DNA from: Arachis hypogaea
Lineage: Eukaryota; Streptophyta; Magnoliopsida; Fabales; Fabaceae
DNA: 64,000 nucleotides
Direction: 5' to 3'
NCBI RefSeq assembly: GCF_003086295.3
Contig: NC_092050.1
Coordinates: forward strand, 150,728,699 to 150,792,698
This document shows, piece by piece, positions 11,517-26,943 of this stretch. A program made the translations under genes and the position numbers. Each line of letters begins with the position of its first letter. The stretch's first letter is position 1. The notes beneath the pieces are model-generated. The model ran no database searches. It was given only the letters and a program-made list of their open reading frames with translations, and was not told the origin of the DNA.

Positions 11517-13453
11517 CAGTCAAATTTTAATCGAACAGAAATTCCTAAAACAAGCGAACAATACATAGACCAACACTATCACATACGGTATTTAAGCCAC
11601 AAAGTCAACAACACTAACTACAAAATCCTACTTTTACATAACAAGATTATTAAATAGCTACTCTACCTTCATTAGCAAAACTAAAGGTAGGATTCAAACC
11701 AACTAATCAAAAGAATTGCATCGTGCCGAGACATGATTGATGTGGAAATATTATACGTTTCACCCAAACATTAGTTGCAAAAATGTTAACTCCACTTCAA
11801 GGGTCAACAAATGCATTCTCACATTTATGACAATGACAAAACATCATGCAATTTATTTTATTCTAATCCAAAAGGGTTACTGTCCATTTCTACTGTCAGG
11901 AACAAAACTTAGACAACCATTTTCAATTTATTCAACAAAAATAATAAATTTCAATGATATCAATACAGAATACACGCTCTAAATCCAACCTTTACCCCTT
12001 TTATACTGTATACCTTAAACCGTGTGTTATCAAATATTCTAAGTGACAAAATAAATATATATTCTAACAAATACCAGTTATTATTTCCTAACATTTTACA
12101 GGGACAAAAACTACATCTTCTGGTGCTATTAGCACATTCAACTGCTAAATTAAAAAAACTCAATTTTCAAGCCAACCTAAGTGAAGCTTAACTCTACACT
12201 CCGCCGTAAAACATAAATATTCACACACAAACATATTGAAAATGGTATCTCAGAATAAAAATTTACTGCCTCAACCGCACACCGGTGCCAATATCCTCCC
12301 ACTGGATCTAAAGGAAAACAACCACAAGCCTGAAAAAAAGCTGAAGAAAAAATCAACAAAGCCAAGCCCCCAAACAAAAAGATCTCTGACTTTGCCTTGT
12401 CTTCGATTCCCAAAGAAGGAGATAAGCTATTGTAACAATCTACCTCAACTAAAAATTCAACAAAATTTAAATCACATTTCGCCAATGAAATTGCAAAATT
12501 TATTATTTTAGAGAATAACATTGTCATCAACAATTATGGAACTCAGAGAAATTATAAGAATTGTTTCAAACACGGTGCATATCTACATGATTAGAAATTT
12601 ATAATTGAACATCCACAATAGGAATTAACTTCTGTGCTCACCTGAAGCTGCGCCACTGCCCGATTGTTGTTCTCTTTGTCGACCGCGAAAGACACAAGAA
12701 GACTTCAATAGGCAACTCTCTGTTTTATGTCGATCAAGCAAGTCACATCAGATTCATGCCGTGGGTCACGACATCATAGATGATGGCACCTCTTGTAGTT
12801 CTTCTCTCCGTCATCCCCGACGCAGGTCACGGTGTCCAAGAAGAAGGCGTCTCCTCTGGTCCTTCTTTCGCAGCGTTAAAGAAGAAGGCGTGTTTTTGTG
12901 GAACTTCTCTCATGGCGTCGAGGATGAATGCGTCTATTGCGATACTTCTCTCCGCAATCCAATTAGAGTCACTGGACGAAGAAAGGCAACACTTCAAGTG
13001 ATGGTCATTTTGTTCAGTTTTTAGCTCTGTGTACGTGGGGTAAACAATGGCTGAGAATGGGTTTAACTCATTGAATGGTGGGTCATATATTTTTTCTTTG
13101 GGTCGAGTAGATTTTTTCATAACCTTCCAAAGCCCAAAATGGTACGGCGTAGTTGTAGTAGTGATGTTTATCCTTTTTTTTTTGGTAATTATAGTAGTAG
13201 TGATATTTTTGTTTTTTAGGTATTGAGTAACAATAATGTTAATTTATGATATTCTTCTTATATATTTTTCGGTTTTAAACATGAAAACAACTTTTTGTCC
13301 AAAACGTTAAAAGTCCAAGATACGCCCCTAATTAAGTTAACTTAATTAATCATAATAAAATATAATTACCAAACCAAAGCATTAGCCTCCTTACATGAAT
13401 ATCATTCAACTTTTTCTACAAATTCCTGCCAAACTTCAGACCTTGTCTCTTCC
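11517..13453. other. Upstream region and likely 5'UTR intron of the FAR1-like pseudogene; no gene seen
   Basis: AT-rich from 11520 to 12640, consistent with a 5'UTR intron on the minus strand. A GC-richer block at 12640-13020 contains repeated GAAGAAGGCGT-type motifs that may be an old 5' exon. From 13130 to 13450 it is AT-rich with short T-runs. No convincing protein in any frame. Confidence 0.45.
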
Positions 13454-13462
13454 TATGACAAT

Positions 13463-13774
13463 GACTAAAACCCCAAAGTGATCCCTGAGATTGGACGAGT
13501 TATCCATAATCGTCATTGACTTTCAAAATTCCCTAATGGTATCCCTCACATTCAGCTCCGGGACCCATAGTCGTCCTGCGACTCTTTCCAGCGCACAGTC
13601 AGCAAACGGAGTAATGATTTGGCACCTCCCATGCCATGCTGGAGCCAGCAACGGCTAGCTGACGTGGCAAATCTTAATTTTTTACCCAATGTGGTCTTGG
13701 TCCCATTAAAACCCTAGAAAGTAAGAATGATTATTATATGCAGTATCTCTTCTTCCCTTCTCCTCCGTCCCATA
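13463..13774 (+). repeat. Left terminal inverted repeat of the JmjC Pack-MULE
   Basis: Long Mutator-type inverted repeat, paired with 14573-14875. Confidence 0.93.
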
Positions 13775-13915
13775 GAATTTTGCTTGCATAGAATTTTGCT
13801 TGCTTCAATTAACAAACTATGCTCTGGTCCAGCAGAAAGCTAACTAAACCCTAACTTCACTTCTGGTCAAAACTATAACAATTCAACTTGATTTCGCTGA
13901 ACATATTGACCTAAA

Positions 13916-14075
13916 TTGGAAGCTCGAAGCTCAAATTGCATACTTGGAGCTAAAATTTGGGAGTTGGGGATAGTAACAATGCAAATTGAAATCCATTGGA
14001 AGCTCGAAGCTCAAATTGCATACTTGGAGCTAAAATTTGGGAGTTGGGGATAGTAACAATGCAAATTGAAATCCA
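13916..14075 (+). repeat. 80-bp perfect tandem duplication
   Basis: TTGGAAGCTCGAAGCTCAAA begins at 13916 and again at 13996, and the two 80-bp units are essentially identical through GCAAATTGAAATCCA. It lies in the Pack-MULE core beside the captured intron sequence. Confidence 0.95.
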
Positions 14076-14130
14076 AAGTCCAAAAACACAAACATTCTGT
14101 TATCCCTTGCAAAAAGTGAAGAAAACTCAC

Positions 14131-14540
14131 CAAGAAGATTAATCTCAGAGCCATATCCATGAACCCTAACAACATCTTCGAACGCCATGGCTGCATCTCT
14201 CGGCACGCCATACCAGGTCTTCCCAGAACCCATGTGAAGGTAATTCAAGCTATGGAGGTCATGGTCCTCAACATGCCAAGCGAACCAGCTGAACAACATA
14301 GCCAAATACACCATTGGAGAAGTAACACCATGTATCTCCTCCTTCATGAACCTCAACAATGAACCATTCGCCCTCGAAATCTCCCTCATATTCCACGCTG
14401 ACTCCGCTAGCGCCGCCGCACACTCCTCCCTGCATTTCCGGCTGAACGCCGAGCCCGGCATGTCGTTCACATACTCCACCGAGAACGGCTTGTCAACGGT
14501 CGCCTTCCAGAACAGCGTCTCCACCTCGAGAGGCCCTAGG
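14131..14540 (-). pseudogene. Captured exon of a REF6/ELF6-type JmjC histone H3K27 demethylase
   Basis: On the minus strand the frame reads VETLFWKATVDKPFSVEY, AWNMREISRANGSLLRFMKE, TSPMVYLAMLFSWFAWHVED, LHSLNYLHMGSGKTWYGVP and FEDVVRVHGYG. This is the N-terminal half of the JmjC domain of the plant KDM4/JHDM3 group (JMJ11/ELF6, JMJ12/REF6). The first two Fe(II) ligands (H and E of WHVED) are present. The third ligand (distal His) and the zinc fingers are missing. The exon ends at a retained splice donor, CTTCTTG|GTGAGTTTTC at 14130/14129, and continues into intron-like sequence. The capture was therefore from genomic DNA, not from mRNA. The frame stays open into the inverted repeat (to 14569). 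It cannot encode a working demethylase. Confidence 0.92.
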
Positions 14541-14572
14541 CCACCGGAACAACAATTATGGTGGACCACAAT

Positions 14573-14875
14573 TATGGGACGGAGGAGAAGGGAAGAAGAG
14601 ATACTGCATCATTCTTATTTTCTAGGGTTTAATGGGACCAGGACCACATTGGGTAAAAAATTAAGATTTGCCACGTCAGCTAGTCGTTGCTGGCTCCAGC
14701 ATGGCATGGGAGGTGCCAAATCATTACTCCGTTTGCTGACTGTGCGCCGGAAAGGGTCGCAGAACGACTATGGATCCCGGAGCTGAATGTGAGGGATACC
14801 ATTAGGAAATTTTGAAAGTCAAGGACGATTATGGATAACTCGCCCAATCTCAGAGATCACTTTGGGGTTTTAGTT
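14573..14875 (-). repeat. Right terminal inverted repeat of the JmjC Pack-MULE
   Basis: Reverse complement of 13463-13774 with about a dozen substitutions. It ends directly at the target duplication TATGACAAT. Confidence 0.93.
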
Positions 14876-14884
14876 TATGACAAT

Positions 14885-15514
14885 TATTAATTTATTATAA
14901 CCATAAGCTATCACCACAAATCTATATCTATAAACATCAATAGACTATCTACAGAGTAAAACTTGCCCTAATTTAATTGCCAATAGAATAGAAAATTATG
15001 ATTTTCACTGATTAAAAACTTGTTTTGTTACCCGATAAAATCTTATTATGAGATTAATCCAAATGAAATTACTTAGAAAATTATATAAAGTCATAGTAAC
15101 ACTCACCATAAAGCGAGACACATGTCATATTTTCATTGATCAACTGCTATACTTCATAGTGAAGTATACAGAACATACTTCACCAGACGATGCACCATAA
15201 TCACAATCCCTAAAACCAAAAACACTGAAAAGTGAAAACACATCATATTCCACTCTCTGCCGCCGGCACCGCGACGATTATCACCTCTTTCAGAAGCTCA
15301 GGTAGGTGCTTAAGCTTTCACTCTTCATCTGTTCTCTGTCTCTTTTTTTTTTTTTTTATATTGTGTGTTTTAGTTTAGATAAATATTCCTTCTGTCTTCA
15401 TCTGTGAATTGAGTTTTGTTGTTATAAAACTTTATCCCAGTATCATAGCACGTTTGTGCTCCTCGTACTGTGTTGCAATTTTCACAAGAACTTCTCAGCT
15501 TGGGATTCAGCTCG
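14885..15514 (+). promoter_or_regulatory. Promoter and 5'UTR region of deoxyhypusine synthase
   Basis: AT-rich upstream sequence with TATATAAAG at about 15082-15090. The likely 5'UTR from about 15240 contains CTCAG|GTAGGT at 15298-15306, a good donor for a 5'UTR intron, with possible acceptors before 15440. The Pack-MULE ends only about 640 bp upstream of the start codon. Confidence 0.45.
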
Positions 15515-18141
15515 ATGGGTGAGGCAAAGGAAGATAATGTTGTTCTATCTTCAGTTCACTCCACAGTCTTCAAAGAATCCGAAAATCTAGAAGGAAAATG
15601 CACCAAAATTGAAGGCTATGACTTCAACCAAGGCGTCAATTATCATCAGCTTCTCAAGTCCATGGTCACCACTGGCTTTCAAGCTTCAAACCTAGGAGAC
15701 GCAATCCAAGTCATTAATCAAATGGTTTGTTTTGTTTGCTTTTCTTTGTGCCCCCCATCTGTTTGTTTTTGTGACTTTTTGCTCATAAAGTTATTGTCTT
15801 TGCAACTTTTGGGGAACTGGGTTGAAGCTAGATTGGAGGCTCGCTGATGAACCAGTAGTCGATGATTGCAGTGAGGAAGAGAGGGATTTGGGTTACCGAA
15901 GGTCTGTTACGTGCAAGGTGTTTCTGGGATTCACTTCTAATCTCATCTCCTCTGGTGTTAGAGACACTGTTCGGTTTCTCGTTCAACATCACATGGTGAG
16001 TATCCTGTAAGCGTAAATTGGGAAGTTGGTTCCCCTTAATTTGTGTTAACATGATAAATGTTTGGTTTTCGGTTGTATCTGGAAAAATATCTGTTTTAGT
16101 GTGTTGTTTGTAGTGTCATAAAATGATTGTAAGATGGAAGAATTGAAAAAACTTTTGTAGCTGGTGCATATAATGTATATAGTATCTCTAGTTCACTACC
16201 AAGTATTTTGTAGCATAGCATCGTGAAAGTAGAGACTTTGTTGTTAGATTGTTCATCAATAGGGTGACAAGCATCACATTGACTGATTGTTGCTAATCCC
16301 CTTGATTAGAGATAAATTTAAATTTAACTGATTGCCTTTGAACAATGATAGAGTGTGTACTTGTTGAATTCCAAAAGTAATTTTCAAAAGGAAGTGTTTT
16401 TTTTTCCTTTGGAAAAATAAATTAAATTCAAATTGTGATAGTATTATAATTCTTGATCTGTTACAGGTTGATGTAATTGTGACAACTACTGGCGGCATTG
16501 AGGAAGATCTTATAAAGTGCCTTGCACCAACATACAAAGGAGATTTCTCTCTGGATGGAGCCTATCTGCGCTCAAAGGGATTGAATCGTATTGGTAATTT
16601 GTTGGTCCCTAATGACAATTATTGCAAATTTGAGGACTGGATTATTCCCATTTTTGATCAGATGTTGACAGAACAAAATAATGAGGTACTTTATTTTATA
16701 GCTGTCTTGTAGTGTGTGTAAGTTTTTGTGGATGCATGGGGACTTATTTACCATCTGTCTTTGTTTTCCTTTTTCAATATTAGTGTCGTCTGTATTTGTA
16801 TTATACTATTCTGTATATGTTTTGTTTATGGTAAGTTGCTAACAAAATTAACTAAAATAGATTAACATTTTAAAATTGAATGGCATACCTCTGATGAAGC
16901 AGGTGCTACTTGAAACTTGTTTTTCCCGACACTTGTTCATCTTACTCTTTTTTCTTCTTCCTTTTTGACAGAATGTGATATGGACACCATCCAAGTTGAT
17001 TGCTCGATTGGGTAAAGAAATAAAGAATGAAAGCTCTTACCTTTATTGGGCATACAAGGTAAGGCTGTGGGAGCAAAGGTTTTTTTATAATCATGTTATT
17101 CCCTGCATTTTGTTCCTGATTCAAGTCTTCGCCTAGTTCCTTTTCCGAGCATTAGGTTATTGTTTCTCTATATTTCTTGTATCATGTATGTATACGATGA
17201 AACGTAGTTATTGTGTAAATTTCCTGATTTTCTAAACAGCATTGATTTAGAAAATCACAATTATTGTTGAGTTTCTTTCATGTTTTCCAGAACAATATTC
17301 CAGTATTTTGTCCGGGCTTAACCGATGGCTCATTGGGGGACATGCTGTACTTCCATTCGTTCCGCAACCCGGGTCTGATTGTAGACATAGTGCAAGGTCT
17401 TTTCTACTCTCTTTTGCCTTCCTACTTCCTGAGTGAATCTGAATTGTGTAGAATGACAACTTTTCAATGTAACAGATATAAGGGCCATGAATGGAGAAGC
17501 TGTACATGCGAGTCCTAGGAAGACCGGCATGATTATTTTAGGAGGTGGTCTTCCAAAGCATCACATCTGCAATGCCAATATGATGCGTAATGGTGCAGAC
17601 TACGCTGTTTTTATTAATACCGCACAAGAATTTGATGGTAGTGATTCGGGAGCTCGTCCAGATGAAGCTGTTTCCTGGGGAAAAATACGAGGATCTGCAA
17701 AAACTGTTAAGGTACATCGTCTATATGATTTCACAATTACTTTTCTTCTTGTCAGAATTCTCTAAATTGCTGCGGTGAATGCTATGGCTATAGTTTCATA
17801 CTTTTGGATTATTGTAGCCAGCTAATATCATCAATCATCATCCTGATTTAGAATATGACTGAAAATTCCAAGGTTCATCCAATTTTATATTATAAAATAC
17901 AACCATGATTTCTACTAACATTAGCAGAATTGCAAAATATGCTGATGTCCATTGTTCTTGTTATATTTGTTGGACTTCTAAAGATTTATGTAACGTAAGT
18001 CATGAATAAATATTTGTCTTAATCTCTATGCTTACAAATATGTTGATTTCATTAAACCAGGTCCACTGCGATGCAACCATCGCCTTCCCTTTGCTTGTTG
18101 CCGAAACATTTGCCCCAAGAGTGAAACCTTGCAATCAATAG
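15515..18141 (+). CDS. DHS: Deoxyhypusine synthase
   Basis: Transfers the aminobutyl group of spermidine to one lysine of eIF5A, using NAD+, as the first step of hypusine formation in the cytosol. Seven exons join without gaps: 15515-15724, 15828-15995, 16467-16685, 16972-17058, 17291-17396, 17476-17711 and 18061-18141. They give 368 aa, the normal plant length, and all introns are GT-AG. Diagnostic segments are [73 protein letters not shown] and [11 protein letters not shown]. The last carries the lysine that forms the enzyme-substrate intermediate (about Lys333). The ATG chosen starts [10 protein letters not shown]; an upstream in-frame ATG at 15470 would add 15 residues that relatives lack. 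No damage seen. Confidence 0.97.
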
Positions 18142-19124
18142 AGGTTAAGACAAACTAACTGTCAAGTTTGCGTAAATTGCATTGTTTGAGGACATTGATG
18201 AACGTGTTCACCGTTGGTATTCGATTAGGTCAACATGCCTGTATTCGATCGGTATCTCCATCACTATCGTGTGCATTTTATGTTATACCATAAAAGAAAA
18301 AGTAATACACTAATTCTGACTGCATGAGAGACAGGAATTATAGATGCAGTAACCAATTTTCATTGATTTATGTGAGTTTTGGGATGAGGATGATTGTAAC
18401 TTCTAAAACAAATAACATTAGAAACTTGAAAGTTCATCAACTTTGCAAGTCAGTATATTTTTATCTTTTTTTCCAACTGATGGCCAAATTTCATGTTGGA
18501 GGAAAAGATATATCACAATTCAGACCTTATTTGTTCTTCTGAATCATATTGCTGTGCCTGTACTTGTGTTCTTGATTGTATATATGGTTCTGAATCAAAT
18601 ATAATGATACAATGGTATTTTCTTTTACTTCATTTTAACCAAATGTTTAACAGTCTCTTCTTTGACCAACATTTGTCTGTTTTATCTTTTGGAAATCTAT
18701 GAAGAATTTGTGAAAATAAATATCTGCCAAAATAGTAAATTAATTCATCATTTTCGTTTAACAGCAGGCCACAAACACGAAGCATACAACCTTATTTTGT
18801 TTGATATATATATGGTTACTACAAATCAATTATCCCATGGTTCAGTAGTAACTGTCTCTTAAGATTCTGTTATATGACACCACACGTACAAATGAAACAT
18901 CATAGTACTAATAAGGTGGTCACCACATGAAGTTGTTAAACGAGAATCTTTAGATGATTTAACATGTTTGACTGAAATGTCATCTAACCGTTTTTATTTA
19001 TCGTCTTCACATAAGACAATTTCATGTGAGTAACCATGTACTAATAATCAAATAACTCGTCGTTTTTATCCGTATATAGTTTATTAAGGTTTGACATTCA
19101 AAGTGAAAGTATGATTTAAGTATA
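18142..19124. other. Tail-to-tail spacer between DHS and the O-methyltransferase gene
   Basis: AT-rich. It should hold both 3'UTRs. No further gene, RNA or repeat recognised. Confidence 0.6.
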
Positions 19125-22284
<3,160 letters not shown>

Positions 22285-22561
22285 TGGTTCTTCTATGTTT
22301 TCCAGTTCTCTGCAATCCAAACATCATGTTCAAAACACCCTATTATACTAAATTAGCTAAACCATGTGCTAATAATTTCAAAACATTAATTACTTAGTTG
22401 CATAAATGAATAGAATTATTAATAGAAGAAAAAATACGTGAAAGATGAGAGAGTGTATTATAATATTTCAGTGACAACGCTTACACTTGAGAATCCTAGG
22501 ATGTTGGAGAAGTATGTATTATAATCTGAGGATGAGAGTGTGAGTGTTAGTGTTATATATA
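22285..22561 (-). promoter_or_regulatory. TATA box, 5'UTR and 5'UTR intron of the CCoAOMT-like gene
   Basis: On the minus strand CTATATATAAC at 22553-22561 is a clear TATA box, predicting transcription start near 22525-22530. TCAAGT|GTAAGC (donor at 22484) and GATTGCAG|AGAACTGG (acceptor at 22310) define a likely 175-bp intron within the 5'UTR. Confidence 0.6.
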
Positions 22562-22569
22562 GAGAGCAA

Positions 22570-25500
22570 GCTAGGGTGCCACTGACATTCAATTCAAAAT
22601 TAGTACCACTTTAATTAATAGAATATTTTTAGAGCATTAATTTTGGTATTTTTAAAAAATAAATAAATTTAAAATTAAAATTTATATTCGAATTGATAAA
22701 TGAAATAAAATTAGTATTATTTTAAAAAAATAATATCACTTTAACGTAAAACTAATAAAATCTTGTTATTTATATAATTATTCTTTTGATAGAATAATTA
22801 AAAATAATATAAAATTTTAATTAAAATTAAGACCAAATATTAAAATAATAAATTTTATTTTGTATTTTAAATTATTATTTATAATATATGATCACATTAA
22901 TATTGATATATCATTTTATAAAATTTAAAATAAAATTCAACTTAAAGTTAATATTGGATATGCTCTTTAAGTATTAAATACAAATCATACACAGATACCA
23001 AAAGAATACAAATCATACGCATTAAGTTAGTCAATGGTTTATTATTAATTTAGTATTTAAAAGATTCAATCACAAATTTTTTTAAAAAATATTATTAATA
23101 AAATAATTTTTGAATGATTTAAAAATACAACAAAAATAATCAATAATTATTATATTTGTTATAAGTAACAAAATAAAATTTTGTATTTAGAAATGATTTA
23201 TTTATTTGATTTGAATTTTTGTGGTCATATTTAAATAAATATTTAAAAATTAAATAAAAAATTTCAAAATAAAATTTCATTTTTAAAATTTTCTTTTATT
23301 TTTTGAAAAAATATGGTAATTTATAAAAGAAAATAAATCTTTTAAAAAAATTTACATGATATAAAATTATCAAATTTTAAAAATAAAAAAATTTTATATT
23401 TTTAATAATAATTGTAAAAAGTTACATTAAAATTTAATTTTTAAAATTTTTTTAAACTATATATAAAATATCTAATTTTTTTATCACATTTAAACAAAAT
23501 TTATAAATATATTTGTCTTTTGTATTTTTAAAATTTTTTTTTTTAGCGACGTTAACTTTCAAATATTATTTTGTTAATTTTTTTTTTAAACGGTCAGATG
23601 AGGCGGCTTAGTTGAGAATGATAAAAGTCTTTTTTGAGTTTATTCTTACTTGTGTCCACCAAGATTTCTAGATCTATGCATCACACTGGTTGATTTTTTG
23701 CAATTTTTTGCAAGAAAAATCTTCCATTAATAATATTCTCTTGCACTGCGACGGTCACATCAAAATCAGGTGAAGTACCAAAAATACCTCTGACAAAATT
23801 TTGGTGCTAACAAGTAACAATTACACTACTTCTAAAAGAGCAAAATCATAAAAACATTTAAAAATAAAATAAAATGTGACAATAATAATTAATAAATACT
23901 TTTTAAATGACCTTAATATTTAATAATGATTATTGTATTTAATCTGAATTTCTGTAAAGATATTTAGATAATAATTTAACAAATATATAAAAAATCAAAT
24001 TAAAATTTAATTTCCAGACTTCTTTATATTTTATTTTATAAAATTTTATGTCATCTATAAAAATAGCAAACAAATGTCATTTGGTATAAAATTACTAAAT
24101 TTTAAAAATAAAAATTTCTCTATATTCATAAAAAATAGCATCAAGTTTCAAATTTTATAGCATTTTTTATGATACATATTTTATATTTGATTATTTTTTA
24201 TCACATATTTAAACCTTTTAAAAACGCTTTTGTTGTTTTTATTTTTTAACTAAAGATTATTTTTAATTTATTGTTGATAAAATAAATCAACTAGAGAGAA
24301 CCATTCTCCTATATAGAGATGGTAAAATTCTCTAAAATGCGGGATTTTTGCCGGAGCTGTCTCAAATGAAAATCTAATTGTAAAGGGGATAGAAGACGAA
24401 ATTCTCCCAAGGAAGGTGCGGGGATTTGAGTGGGGATAAGAGAGAGACTCAAAATTCCTAATTCTTATTTGCATAAAATCTTTCTTTAATTCATAAATTT
24501 CCAATGTTATCCATACTCCATCCAATGGCCTATAAGAATATATTTTTAATATTTATTAAAAGAATTTATTGTATTATTATAAAAATTAAAAAAAATATAC
24601 TATATTATTATTACTATAAGATTCTTATTACTATACTATATTATTTGGTCTATTTTAAAATTATATTATATACAACTCTTATTATTATTACTTTATTTCT
24701 TAATTTTTTATACAAATTATTAAAAATTACTCCAAAAAAATTTAAATTTGGCACATCTTTTTTATTAAATATATTTAAATATATTATAATTATAAAATTA
24801 ATTCATAACTTTATATTATATTTTTGGTGTTATTCAAATTTATTTTTAAAATTTTTTTAATTATTTACAAACAATGAAAACAATAAAGATGTAAATTTGT
24901 ACGATTCTAATATAAAAAACTTATGTTTTTTTTAATAAATGAATTCAAATTCCTAAAAATAATAATCTATAATCTAATTTATATTCTATTTTTGTTGAAT
25001 AATTATATAAAATTATATATAAATTATTAAATAAATATTTTATAAAATATTTTTAATGTAAAATACTTTAAATTTAACATTGGTATATATATTATCCAAG
25101 AGAAAAGCTCTACAACCAAGTAAAATACCTAATCAAGTAAGTTGTTATAAAAAGTTTTAAATTTTCGGATATGCTTTTCTTCTTCACCTTTATTAGTGTT
25201 ACTATTTAGCTTCTTCTTCTCCTTCTCATTTTTTCTCACCTTTCTCTTTTGCTATCATTGTCGTCGTCTTCACCACCTCCTACTCCTCTCTTTTTTTTGT
25301 TTGAATTTCTTCTCCTCCTTCTTCTCCATCTTCTTCATCATCGTCATTATCATCATCGTTATCGTGATTGTCGTCATCGTCGTCTTTTTCTTATATGTAT
25401 AGCAGTTTAAATTCAAAATGCACCGAAATTCCTTAACGATGACGACACACAAAAAACTCACTTTAAAACAAGCTCAAACCAAGTGCACCTTATTTAAATC

Positions 25501-25680
25501 TAGAATACACCGAAATTACTTAATGATAACTCAAAACTCTTCCTCATTTTTCATTATCATCATCATCTTCTTTTTCTTTTTTTCTTATTCATCTTTTCCT
25601 ACTTTTTTTACCTTCTCATGATTCTTCTTTTTTTATTCTCTTAATAAGAATAAAAATAAAAAAAAATCAAATAAAAAAGA
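22570..25680. other. AT-rich intergenic DNA; no gene seen
   Basis: Very AT-rich, with long A/T runs. A moderately GC block at 24290-24450 (GGGATTTTTGCCGGAGC and GTGCGGGGATTTGAGTGGGG) looks like a repeat fragment but was not identified. A CT-rich and TCATCG-rich simple stretch lies at 25205-25390, with a second CTT-rich run at 25540-25640. Confidence 0.6.
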
Positions 25681-25681
25681 A

Positions 25682-26225
25682 GAAGTACATAATGATGCAA
25701 AATCGGTAGGAAGAGAAAGAACTTATATTCATTCAACTAAATAAAATTGCAATTTATTCAAGTCTAATATGAAAAATAATACTCCAAAACATAGTTGTAA
25801 GAATCAAACTAGATCAGCAAATTAGACCTTAATTTGATTCGGTTTGATATTATGACTGTTTAAAGATAAAAATCGATCAAAATCATTCGAACCGTGTCTA
25901 AACCGGTCAAAATTTGCAAAATTTCTTGAGGTGGGATTTAAGAAGAAGAAAAAAAAAAGAAGGAGAAGAACTTATAATGATGCAAAATCAGTAGGAAGAA
26001 GAAGAACTTATATTCATTCAACTAAATAAAATTGTAATTTATTCAAGTCTAATATGAAAAATAATACTCTAAAACATAGTTGTAAGAATTAAATTAGACC
26101 AATAAATTAAACCCTAATCCAATCTGATTTGATATTCTGACCGTTTAAAGATAAAAATCAGTCAAAATCATTCGAATCGTGTTCAAACCGGTCAAAGTTT
26201 GCAAAATTTCTTGAGGTGGGATTCA
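25682..26225 (+). repeat. Tandem duplication, about 255 bp per copy at 285-bp offset
   Basis: The block from AATGATGCAAAATC(G/A)GTAGG through TTTCTTGAGGTGGGATT occurs at 25691-25937 and again at 25976-26222. About 10-15 substitutions are scattered, many C/T. The junction is purine-rich (GAAGAAGAAAAAA). Confidence 0.9.
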
Positions 26226-26943
26226 TGTCAAAACCCACACTAAAAAAGATTTAAGCATGCCTGTAGCCACTGAGCTACAGTGTGTTTCACTAAATTATGT
26301 GTGTTTAAATATATTACATGTCAAACAGCTATGATTAAATTGGACCCTTTTTTTTGTCAGAATATTGCTATTTTTTTAAACTAGATATTGTTGAATTTTT
26401 TTTTGTGATGGAAAAATAACATGTTGGACTTGTTTAATTGTTTTATTTATTAGAAAAAATAAAATTAAAAAAATTTAAACATTTATTTTTTAGAGACCAT
26501 AAACAATAATTTTTATTTATCGATTTCAATTGGACAAACAAATTACATGGTTATTTACCTATGAATAATATAATGTAATAGGTATAACTTAATTAATAAA
26601 TTTTTAAAATAAAAAATTAATTAATTTAATATAAAAATAAAATAAAAATTACTTGTTATGAGAAAAAATTACATAAAAGTTAATATAGTTCATGGATTGT
26701 TATTATTGTGTCAAATTAAAATATTATTGTAGTAACACTGACTAATTTTTATCTTTATACTAGTTATTTTTAGAATTTGAGACTTAATTATTCTTAAAAT
26801 ATCAGTAAATATATATATTTCAAATTTTAATTTTATATTTTTTATTTATATAGGACTGGTTCTATCAGTTCAACTAGTAATCTATCGGTTGAACTAATAA
26901 ACCAATAAACCAGTAACTTAATCGGTTCGATTCTGACAATTAT
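26075..26943. mobile_element. Candidate non-autonomous MULE with short inverted ends
   Basis: Left end CATAGTTGTAAGAATCAAAC (26075) resembles the reverse complement of the right end, CATAATTGTCAGAATCGAAC (ending 26943). Flanks are CTCTAAAA on the left and CTCTTAAAA on the right, an imperfect 8-9 bp duplication. The right subterminal part is rich in GGTT/AACC motifs (26855-26930), like the CHX-bearing element at 62653. It contains no ORF. The left end is also present in the upstream copy of the tandem duplication (about 25790). Confidence 0.45.

Larger units (their letters stand above)
13463..14875. mobile_element. Pack-MULE carrying a JmjC gene fragment
   Basis: Perfect 9-bp target duplication TATGACAAT at 13454-13462 and 14876-14884. 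Inside are inverted repeats of about 300 bp that are nearly identical: 13463-13774 against the reverse complement of 14573-14875. Both start (G/A)ACTAAAACCCCAAAGTG and share GAGTAATGATTTGGCACC and CTAGAAA(G/A)TAAGAATGAT. There is no transposase. The core holds a piece of a host JmjC demethylase gene on the minus strand and an 80-bp tandem duplication. The close match between arms points to a fairly recent insertion. The left arm has a short insertion, ATTATAT, near 13735. Confidence 0.93.

Noticed and set aside
12761..13024. Plus-strand frame with Arg-rich product
   Set aside because: Three frames open in the same GC-rich block; no recognisable protein. More likely the old 5' exon of the FAR1-like pseudogene on the other strand.
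14346..14786. 146-codon plus-strand frame across the JmjC fragment
   Set aside because: Shadow of the minus-strand JmjC exon and the inverted repeat.
24290..24450. GGGATTTGAGTGGGGATAAG block as a MITE or gene piece
   Set aside because: No inverted repeats or target duplication found and no protein match; left unnamed.
24504..24860. 118-codon plus-strand frame
   Set aside because: Ile/Phe/Lys-rich translation of very AT-rich DNA, no start context or homology.
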